Shown here: one piece after another, positions 8,108 through 14,306 of the stretch
Position numbering within the stretch: position 1 is the stretch's first letter
Layout: the number at the start of each line of letters is the position of its first letter
From: Cytobacillus oceanisediminis
Lineage (GTDB): Bacteria; Bacillota; Bacilli; Bacillales; Cytobacillaceae
Assembly (NCBI RefSeq): GCF_003182355.1
Contig: NZ_QGTW01000001.1
Coordinates: 62,001-126,000 of the forward strand
Reading direction: 5' to 3'
DNA: 64,000 nt
Notes under the pieces: model-generated
What the model saw: the letters and a program-made list of their open reading frames with translations, nothing else
Told to the model about the DNA's origin: nothing
The model's database searches: none
Translations under genes and position numbers: made by a program

Positions 8108-8407
8108 ATGGAAAAGATCAGGAAAGGTTTCCCTTTAAGTCATGTGATTGGTTTTGTTTTCTCACTTATACTCACTTTCGGTGCAGCAGGAATTGCTTTA
8201 AAAACAGACTTATCGTTTAAGGTGATTATGTGGATCATCGGCTCCCTGGCTATCATGCAAGCAGGAATACAGCTTTTCATGTTCATGCATTTGCGTGAAG
8301 GCGAAGACGGCAAAACGAACGTCCTTAATATCTTTTACGGCGTTTTCATGGCTGTAGTTATTGTGGCAGGGTCGATTTGGGTTTTGAGCTCAGGCCATGC
8401 CCACTAA
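8108..8407 (+). CDS. qoxD: Cytochrome aa3 quinol oxidase subunit IV
   Basis: This 99-residue protein with three membrane helices is the small subunit IV of the quinol oxidase. FPLSHVIGFVFSLILTFGA near the start and QLFMFMHLREG are typical of the family. The ATG follows the qoxC stop without a gap, and GGTGGG just upstream can serve as ribosome site. A strong terminator follows 20 bases after the stop and closes the operon. Confidence 0.94.
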   Translation: MEKIRKGFPLSHVIGFVFSLILTFGAAGIALKTDLSFKVIMWIIGSLAIMQAGIQLFMFMHLREGEDGKTNVLNIFYGVFMAVVIVAGSIWVLSSGHAH

Positions 8408-8426
8408 AATCTTATTATAAAAATGG

Positions 8427-8459
8427 AAAACCGGTTCTCATTAGGGAGCCGGTTTTTAA
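8427..8459 (+). terminator. Terminator of qoxABCD
   Basis: AAAACCGG at the left arm and CCGGTTTT at the right arm form a stem extended by inner partial pairing, followed by T residues. Confidence 0.88.
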
Positions 8460-8498
8460 TTTTGTTTTATATCATCATTCAGAACATGAATTTAGCAG

Positions 8499-8732
8499 CT
8501 ATTTAATCCCCTTGCTTCCTTCCGCCATCTCTTCCATTAAATTAATAAATAGGCCAAAGCCGAAGAGCAGCATGGAAGACACCATAACGCTTAATCCTAT
8601 TGAAAAGATGTATTCCCCATTGATACCGCTTACAAAAAAACTGGCTATAATGACTGTAAACCCAATCAATAAACCTGAACCTGTCATATTTTTAAAAAAG
8701 AGCATAACTTTTAGCTGTTTTTCACTCATCAT
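8499..8732 (-). CDS. Small membrane protein of unknown function (about 77 aa)
   Basis: The product begins MMSEKQLKVMLFFKNMTG, has two strong membrane helices (residues about 17-38 and 46-66) and ends in an acidic tail with EEMAEGSKGIK. The first ATG of the longest frame touches the AAAGGGG ribosome site, so the third codon, 6 bases away, is the better start; the fourth is also possible. A near-consensus promoter lies directly upstream with a very short leader. I do not recognise the family, and the link to the neighbouring qox operon, which converges on it, is positional only. Confidence 0.65.
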   Translation of the reverse strand: MMSEKQLKVMLFFKNMTGSGLLIGFTVIIASFFVSGINGEYIFSIGLSVMVSSMLLFGFGLFINLMEEMAEGSKGIK

Positions 8733-8752
8733 TCTCATCCCCTTTTACTAAA

Positions 8753-8781
8753 TATTCTATCTTTGTTCACAAAATTGTCAA
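8753..8781 (-). promoter_or_regulatory. Promoter of the gene at 8499-8732
   Basis: On the minus strand TTGACA (8776-8781) and AGAATA (8753-8758) are separated by exactly 17 bases. The start site would fall near 8746, only a few bases before the ribosome site. Confidence 0.6.
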
Positions 8782-8806
8782 ACTTTTTTGTCACAAAATT
8801 GTCAAA
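8767..8806 (-). repeat. Direct repeat over the -35 region
   Basis: TCACAAAATTGTCAAA occurs at 8767-8782 and again at 8791-8806, a spacing of 24 bases. On the minus strand each copy reads TTTGACAATTTTGTGA, so the -35 box is present twice. Confidence 0.75.
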
Positions 8807-8825
8807 AAGGTTTATGCAAAGAAAA

Positions 8826-8852
8826 AACGTCTTGCTATCTGCAAAACGCTTT
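8826..8852 (-). terminator. Minus-strand terminator
   Basis: CGTTTTGC and GCAAGACG (one G-U pair) flank a 5-base loop and are followed by TTTTTT on the minus strand, just after the gene at 8859-9128. Confidence 0.75.
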
Positions 8853-8858
8853 CTTCTT

Positions 8859-9128
8859 CTATTGATATAGTTTTTTGATTTGTTCAAGATCTTTTTTAAG
8901 ACTGCAGATTTCCTGGCGGGTCAGCATAAGCGGCATTTGATCATACAACGTGATGATTTGCCCATCCTCATCATCTTCATGAAGTAATAAGTATCGATAT
9001 AAATTTTCACACTGAACTTTATTAAGGACAGATTGGGTGTTGAAGTTTTTAACTTTATGAATTTCAAAAGCACTCGCTTCCGCGTCATACACACCCGAAA
9101 TAATGCTTCCTTGCAAGGTATTAGACAA
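8859..9128 (-). CDS. Small soluble protein of unknown function (89 aa)
   Basis: The product contains NTLQGSIISGVYDAEASAFE near the start, RYLLLHEDDEDGQIITLYD in the middle, and a charged, probably helical C-terminus (EICSLKKDLEQIKKLYQ). I place the start at a TTG 8 bases after the AAGGGAG ribosome site; the longer frame begins with an ATG that has no ribosome site. There is no signal peptide or membrane segment. A terminator follows directly. The family is not recognised. Confidence 0.62.
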   Translation of the reverse strand: MSNTLQGSIISGVYDAEASAFEIHKVKNFNTQSVLNKVQCENLYRYLLLHEDDEDGQIITLYDQMPLMLTRQEICSLKKDLEQIKKLYQ

Positions 9129-9190
9129 GGCAATCACTCCCTTTTTGAGTAATATACCCAATTTTAAGGAGTTCTTTACCCGTATTAATG

Positions 9191-9222
9191 AAAAACCTCT
9201 TCGGATGATGATCCAAAGAGGT
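9191..9222 (-). terminator. Terminator of thiT
   Basis: ACCTCTT and AAGAGGT arms plus an inner GGAT/ATCC pairing form a long hairpin, followed on the minus strand by TTTTT. Confidence 0.85.
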
Positions 9223-9229
9223 CCTATCG

Positions 9230-9811
9230 TTAAGAAGCCCGTTTTTGTGTTGTTCTAAGGGCTAACCTTGGGGCCGAAGAAATTAATAATACTGCCACGA
9301 TGGAACATAATATGGCTGCTCCAAGCATGGTTGCACCATTCGCCAGGAAGGAAAACAGAACTGGTGACATTCCCTCTGGTGCATAGCTTCCGAAAAAGAT
9401 TACACCCGCAATAAAATGCCAGAAATAGCGGGCAAAGCTGCCTGCAAAAATGGCCAATACAATCCAGCCCATTGCCTTTTTCTTGTTTCCATTGCGCAAT
9501 TGTTTTTGGATTGGAAGATAAAACAAACCAGCACATCCTATAAAAGCAAAGGCAACAAAGTATTCAATAAAAGCTTGCAGCGGTGTAGCAATCCATGCAT
9601 CTCCCATCGCGATCTGCAGGATTCCCCATAATAAGCCTGCAATAAAGCTTGCTTTGAAACCCCATCTGAATGCCAGTATAAAAATAGGAATCATGGCAGC
9701 AGAGATAGATATCGATGGCGAAAGTTTAATAGATGGCAGGAAATCCAGAATAATCGCAAATGCTGCGAAAAATGATGCTTCTATCATGGCTGCCAAACTT
9801 AATTTTTTCAT
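9230..9811 (-). CDS. thiT: Thiamine transporter ThiT (ECF S-component)
   Basis: This 193-residue protein with six membrane helices is the thiamine-binding S-component that works with a shared ECF energising module encoded elsewhere. Family marks are SLAAMIEASFFAAFAIILDF at the start, LPSIKLSPSISISAAMIPIF, and FARYFWHFIAGVIFFG, where Trp and His line the thiamine site. The longest frame would start 49 codons further upstream inside the riboswitch; the ATG at 9809-9811 behind GGGGGA is the real start, and 193 residues is the usual length. A TPP riboswitch lies directly upstream, which confirms the substrate class. Confidence 0.95.
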   Translation of the reverse strand: MKKLSLAAMIEASFFAAFAIILDFLPSIKLSPSISISAAMIPIFILAFRWGFKASFIAGLLWGILQIAMGDAWIATPLQAFIEYFVAFAFIGCAGLFYLPIQKQLRNGNKKKAMGWIVLAIFAGSFARYFWHFIAGVIFFGSYAPEGMSPVLFSFLANGATMLGAAILCSIVAVLLISSAPRLALRTTQKRAS

Positions 9812-9818
9812 AAAAAAA

Positions 9819-9854
9819 TCCCCCTTCAAAAGTATGATGATACCCCAAGGGAGA
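9819..9854 (-). promoter_or_regulatory. Hairpin that can hide the thiT ribosome site
   Basis: On the minus strand UCUCCCUU (9847-9854) can pair with AAGGGGGA (9819-9826), the thiT ribosome site, across a 20-base loop. No long U-run follows the aptamer. This suggests that the upstream TPP riboswitch acts on translation start. Confidence 0.6.
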
Positions 9855-9887
9855 ATAAGCAGGCAGAATGATCCCCTCTGCCTTTTA

Positions 9888-9972
9888 TTCCACATTCCTG
9901 CGCTAGCATTATCTAACAGGTTCAAAGGGTCAGAACAGCAAATGTTCACTCTCAGCAAAATGCTCCCCTTGT
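9888..9972 (-). promoter_or_regulatory. TPP riboswitch (THI element), thiT
   Basis: Read on the minus strand it has the conserved TPP aptamer blocks in order: GGGGAGC, GCTGAGA, ACCCTTTGAACCTG, GATAATGC and GCGCAGGAA. It binds thiamine pyrophosphate and should lower ThiT production when the cofactor is plentiful. Confidence 0.95.
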
Positions 9973-10031
9973 GGCAACGTTATCAAATTATTCCATTTTA
10001 TTATATATTGTTTTCTAATCTATGAAAAGTG

Positions 10032-11372
10032 TTATTTACCTTCTTCAAATAGCTTTTGCTCATCCCATTTGCCATATCGATAATAAATAAAAGCAATCAC
10101 ACTGCTGATGGCAAAGCTGACACCCATGCCGGCAGCGATCCCTTTCTCCCCCATGAACTTTGAAAAGAGATAGGTCAAAGGATAGCGCAGAACCCAGAAA
10201 GAAATGATGTTGAGCACCAGCACCTGAAACATTGCTCCAGAAGCCCTTACAATCCCATTCAGGATAAAATTAATGCCAAGCAATGGATAAAAAAACGCAA
10301 TCATTTTTAGATATTCGGTTCCGTATTCCAGCGCTTCTTTGTCCTGGATAAACAGGTTGACTCCATATTCAGCCAACAATACTGTCAGCAATGCGATGAT
10401 AAGCATAAATGCAAGATTATAAATCACTCCGTAAAGAGCAATTTTATGAACCCGATTCCATTCATTACCGCCAATATTCTGCCCTGCCATACTGTTCACA
10501 GCTGTCCCCAAAGCCATAGCAGGGAGCATTATGATGCTGTCAATCCGCTGTGCTGCACCAAATCCGGCAACCACGTCTCCCCCAAACGATGTGACAACAC
10601 TCATAATGGCCATGACCCCAGCTGAAATAACGGTCATTTGCAGACCAGATGGAATGCCCAGTTTGAAAATTAAAGAAGCCTCTTCCTTCTGCGGCCATGA
10701 AGGCATGGTGAATGGAGCCAGATTTTTGCGGAGAATAAGAGCCGTTCCGGCCAGGAATGCAATTCCCTGTGAAACGATTGTCGCGTAGGCTGCTCCTTCA
10801 ATTCCAAGGTTGAATGTCCAGATGAAAAGCGGGTCCAAAATCGCATTAAGAATCACCGCAATCAACACAAAAATTAAGGGAGTTTTACTGTCTCCCAGAG
10901 CACGAAGCACAGTGCCGATAAAATTATAGCCAAATAAAAACAGAATGCCGAGAAAATTAATTTGCAGATAAGATGCAGCGTCTGAAATCATTCCCATGGG
11001 GGTTCCCATGAAAGCCAATATTTTTTCGGAAAATAAAAATCCTGCCAAGCCGAGTCCAATGGATAAGACTGTTAAAATCACGACGAAGGCATTTAAATAT
11101 CTCTTAAGCCCCTTTTCATTGTCTCCTCCCTTTTGCTGAGACAAAATGGTCAAAGCAGCATTGTTAATCCCGATAATAAATGAAAGCACAGTAAATATAA
11201 CAGTCCCTGAAACCGCAATGGCCCCCAAAGCATTCGCCCCAAGCAAATTTCCAACCCACAGGCTATCAATAAACTGATAGGACACCTGCAGCAAATTTGT
11301 CAGCATGATGGGAGCCGAAAAAATAAGGAGCTGTTTAAATATATTCCCTTTTGTAAAATCCTGCTGATTCAT
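10032..11372 (-). CDS. MATE-family multidrug exporter
   Basis: This 446-residue protein with twelve membrane helices in two similar halves belongs to the MATE (multidrug and toxin extrusion) family, which uses an Na+ or H+ gradient to expel cationic compounds. FKQLLIFSAPIMLTNLLQVS near the start, DSLWVGNLLGANALGAIAVS and the second-half GIPSGLQMTVISAGV are typical. The ATG lies 5 bases after AAAGGTG. It stands alone. The drug or metabolite carried cannot be told, and NorM-like or DinF-like subtypes are both possible. Confidence 0.92.
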   Translation of the reverse strand: MNQQDFTKGNIFKQLLIFSAPIMLTNLLQVSYQFIDSLWVGNLLGANALGAIAVSGTVIFTVLSFIIGINNAALTILSQQKGGDNEKGLKRYLNAFVVILTVLSIGLGLAGFLFSEKILAFMGTPMGMISDAASYLQINFLGILFLFGYNFIGTVLRALGDSKTPLIFVLIAVILNAILDPLFIWTFNLGIEGAAYATIVSQGIAFLAGTALILRKNLAPFTMPSWPQKEEASLIFKLGIPSGLQMTVISAGVMAIMSVVTSFGGDVVAGFGAAQRIDSIIMLPAMALGTAVNSMAGQNIGGNEWNRVHKIALYGVIYNLAFMLIIALLTVLLAEYGVNLFIQDKEALEYGTEYLKMIAFFYPLLGINFILNGIVRASGAMFQVLVLNIISFWVLRYPLTYLFSKFMGEKGIAAGMGVSFAISSVIAFIYYRYGKWDEQKLFEEGK

Positions 11373-11855
11373 TCCAACACCTTTTTCTTATTATAAATTA
11401 ATAAGTACTATTATTAATGATTTTCCTTTTAATTTCCAATCATATGAATCTAGGAGGCGATTTCCATTTAAAATGACATAATAATGTTAGAGGTTGATGC
11501 AATTCGGCGTCTGGAAGAAGCGGATAGATGTAGGAAAGGCGCATAAAGGGGCTTGATAGCATTTCCGAATTTCGAGGAGGGAATTTAGTGTTGGGAATCT
11601 TTAATTCAGCATAGGGACTGATCATAAAAAATAGAGTTTGACGCGGGTACATACTTGGAATGTAGTTCATCTAATTGTGTACATCCCTTTGTCACACATC
11701 TTTCACAAATATGCATCCTCGTAAGCCTGTTATAGGACACTTGTGCGGCAAAATATTATTTTTCCATAATTTACAACGTTTAAAAAGCGTAAAAGCCTAT
11801 AAATAACTTTTCTTTTTCCTTATAATGAGAATATGTTCAATAAGGAGGGAATTAG
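11373..11855. other. Intergenic region between MATE and FtsH-like genes
   Basis: I see no credible gene in these 483 bases. Short open frames exist on both strands but lack ribosome sites. The last 100 bases are AT-rich and should hold the promoter of the FtsH-like gene. Confidence 0.5.
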
Positions 11856-13586
11856 TTGAAATCACGTTTACAGAAACCTTCAACGATTGTTTTGCTTTTA
11901 TTGGTGGTCACGGTGATTTTGGCAGCGGTTATTTGGACCGTACAAGCAGGAAATAAGGATGTGACAGTCCCGTTTTCTTCTGTGGAAAAGCTTATTGCCT
12001 CCCAGGATGGAAAGACTGTTGCAATACAGGAATATAAAAACGGCAAGCTACTAATTACTGCCCCTGATGGAGAGTATATTTCACATGTGCCTCCTAACAG
12101 CGAAATGGTTGATAAATTAGTAGAAGCCTATAATATACAATATACTTTCGCAACAACAGGCCCGTATACGCCTTGGATTCTTGGCGGAGTGGTCTTATTA
12201 TTCATAGCCATCGGAATTTACCTATTTAAATCAGGAAAAGGCGGAATGGGCGCTACAAATACTATGAAGCAAAGTGTTTCAAAGCCAAAGCCCCTTCCTT
12301 CCATTTCACTTGAAGATGTAGGCGGCATCCAGGAAGAAATGAAAGAGGAAATCATGCAGACTCTTTCTATTTTAAAAGAGCCTGAACGTTCGCTGAAAAT
12401 GGGGATTAAACCACCAAAGGGCATTCTTTTATACGGACCTCCGGGAACAGGGAAAACTTTGCTGGCACAGGCAATTGCCAAGGAACTTGGCGCAACGTTC
12501 TTCTCAACCAGCGGTTCCGGCTTTAATGAATTATTTGTCGGTGTTGGAGCTTCTCGTGTAAGAAACCTTTTTCAAAATGCCAGAAAGTATGCACCTGCTG
12601 TTGTCTTTATCGATGAAGTAGATGCACTTGCGGGCCGCAGAAAGCAGCATGGCGGAGAAGAAAGCGAAAAAACATTGACCGAACTTCTTGTCCAGCTTGA
12701 TGGCGGACATTCCAATGACGGGATTTTGTTCATTGCAGCAACAAACCGAAAAGATATGCTGGACGAAGCATTCCTTCGCCCTGGACGTATTGATTTCTCC
12801 TTTAATGTCCCGCTTCCTGATACAAAGGGCCGAAGAGAGATTATCAATATCCATACGAGAAATAGATTGCTGGCTGAAGATGTCATGACGACTCTTGGTG
12901 ATTTAGCTGAAAGCACTTCAGGCTTCTCGGGAGCTGATCTACATTCTCTTTTTGAAACTGCAAGTCGAAGAGCGGTACGAAATGGCCAGGAAATTATCTC
13001 AAAAGAAGATTTGGATTATGCTCTTGACCGCACGATTCTTGGTACCACTACCCGTGCCCTGCAGGATGCAGGAACTAAGCAGCGTGTGGCGATCCATGAA
13101 GCTGGCCACGCATTGGTTGCAGCTTTGACAAAGCCGGGTTCTGTTCGTAAAGCAACCATTATCCCACGTGGTGAAGCGCTTGGATATGTAGCTCCTATTC
13201 AAAAGGAACTTCATCTTTCCACAACGAGCGAGCTGCTCGATCAAGTAGCCATGATTCTTGCAGGCGGTGTAGCCGAAAGATTAATTCTCGGTGAGCACAG
13301 CATCGGAGTCAGCGGCGACGTTAAGCAAGCTAAGCATATTATCGAGCAAATGGTCGATACAGGCCTGCTGGATAACGGCTTCGAGCTTACTTTTAATAAA
13401 GGACAAAAAGAAGCCAAGATGCAGGATCTATTCCAAAAAGCCTTGGAAAGATGCGAATTGCTAATTGCAAACCATCAGCCACAGTTTGAAAATCTTGTAG
13501 AAGCTCTTCTTGAAAAAGAGACCTTGGAAGGTACAGAGGTTCAGGAGATTGTGGGAGAATTGAATGTTGATATGGTTGTAGCTTAA
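11856..13586 (+). CDS. FtsH-like membrane AAA+ zinc protease, short paralog
   Basis: This 576-residue protein has two N-terminal membrane helices (about 11-30 and 106-124) around a short outer domain, then an AAA+ ATPase and a zinc protease domain. Seen are Walker A GPPGTGKT (194-201), Walker B FIDEVDA (251-257), the pore motif FVG (227-229), the second-region FLRPGRID, zinc motif HEAGH (414-418) and the third ligand Asp in SGDVKQA (488). All catalytic residues are therefore present, unlike inactive relatives. It is shorter than housekeeping FtsH (about 640) and lacks the usual long C-terminal tail. The start is TTG behind GGAGG. It stands alone, not next to hpt or tilS where ftsH usually lies, so I read it as a paralog with an unknown substrate. 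Confidence 0.9.
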   Translation: MKSRLQKPSTIVLLLLVVTVILAAVIWTVQAGNKDVTVPFSSVEKLIASQDGKTVAIQEYKNGKLLITAPDGEYISHVPPNSEMVDKLVEAYNIQYTFATTGPYTPWILGGVVLLFIAIGIYLFKSGKGGMGATNTMKQSVSKPKPLPSISLEDVGGIQEEMKEEIMQTLSILKEPERSLKMGIKPPKGILLYGPPGTGKTLLAQAIAKELGATFFSTSGSGFNELFVGVGASRVRNLFQNARKYAPAVVFIDEVDALAGRRKQHGGEESEKTLTELLVQLDGGHSNDGILFIAATNRKDMLDEAFLRPGRIDFSFNVPLPDTKGRREIINIHTRNRLLAEDVMTTLGDLAESTSGFSGADLHSLFETASRRAVRNGQEIISKEDLDYALDRTILGTTTRALQDAGTKQRVAIHEAGHALVAALTKPGSVRKATIIPRGEALGYVAPIQKELHLSTTSELLDQVAMILAGGVAERLILGEHSIGVSGDVKQAKHIIEQMVDTGLLDNGFELTFNKGQKEAKMQDLFQKALERCELLIANHQPQFENLVEALLEKETLEGTEVQEIVGELNVDMVVA

Positions 13587-13590
13587 AAGT

Positions 13591-13625
13591 GAAGCCGGCC
13601 CTGAATGGGGGCCGGCTTTGTTATT
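13591..13625 (+). terminator. Terminator of the FtsH-like gene
   Basis: AAGCCGGCCC pairs with GGGCCGGCTT across a 6-base loop, followed by a moderate T-rich stretch. Confidence 0.85.
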
Positions 13626-13694
13626 ATTAAGGGATACATGTTTCGCGGCATTATTCTTTGTTCATTTAAAGTTTTTAAATCGAGTGGTTTTTCA

Positions 13695-14050
13695 CATCAA
13701 TGTTACCTCTTTCTTTGAAGGATGGTATCAAAATTAGGGAGAATATCGACGAAAATGCCTGGTCTCCCTTGGATATGGTAGTTAATGAATGGGAATAACG
13801 ACGAAAATGCCTGCTCTCTCTTGAAAATGGTTGTTAATCAGTGGGATTAACGTCCAAATTGCCTGCTCTCCCTTGGAAATGGTAGTTAATGAGTGTGATT
13901 AACGACGAAATTGCTTGTTCTCTCTTGGATATGGTAGTTAATCAGTGGAATTAACGACGATGTTCTCTCTTTCTTTGTGATATTGTACTTAATCAGTAAC
14001 GTTAACAACGATGATGTCATCTTCCCCTAGGGATGGTAGTTAATCATCAT
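13695..14050. repeat. Tandem array of 52-bp units
   Basis: Units start at 13747, 13799, 13851, 13903 and 13955, each exactly 52 bases apart. A degenerate unit lies before them and one after, near 14007. The shared core reads AACGACGAAAATGCCTGCTC, then TCTCTTGGATATGGTAGTTA and ATCAGTGG. Divergence rises towards both ends. No frame is open through the array, so it is non-coding. Confidence 0.85.
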
Positions 14051-14104
14051 CTTTTACAATTAGTTATTCGAACCAGTATTCTCTTCCTCAGCTTCTGTTC
14101 TGCT

Positions 14105-14240
14105 ATCGGCAGGTAATCCGTGTTTTGGCCGGTATTTCTCTGCAATTGGCCGATAAATCCGCGGTTTTGGCCGGTATTTCTCTATAATTGGCCGGTAATC
14201 CTGCTAGTTTGACCGGTATTTGTATCTTCTCCGCCAATGA
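14105..14240. repeat. Tandem array of about 42-bp units
   Basis: Roughly three units share TTTTGGCCGGTATTTCTCT, then AATTGGCCGGTAATCC. Each unit holds inverted GGCC/CCGG-type motifs. The sequence is unrelated to the 52-bp array just before it. Confidence 0.75.
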
Positions 14241-14263
14241 ATAGCTTTTTTAGCATAAAAATT

Positions 14264-14300
14264 AAAGCCCCAGCCGGAAATTTGCTTAGGATGGGGCTTT
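14264..14300 (-). terminator. Terminator of the M14 carboxypeptidase gene
   Basis: AAAGCCCCA and TGGGGCTTT arms enclose a 19-base loop, followed on the minus strand by TTTTT. Confidence 0.82.
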
Positions 14301-14306
14301 ATTAGC

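Noticed and set aside
11440..11670. 76-codon minus-strand frame in the gap before the FtsH-like gene
   Set aside because: It has no ribosome site, and neither strand shows steady coding character.
13695..14240. CRISPR array
   Set aside because: Units are continuous tandem copies without unique spacers, and no cas genes are present.
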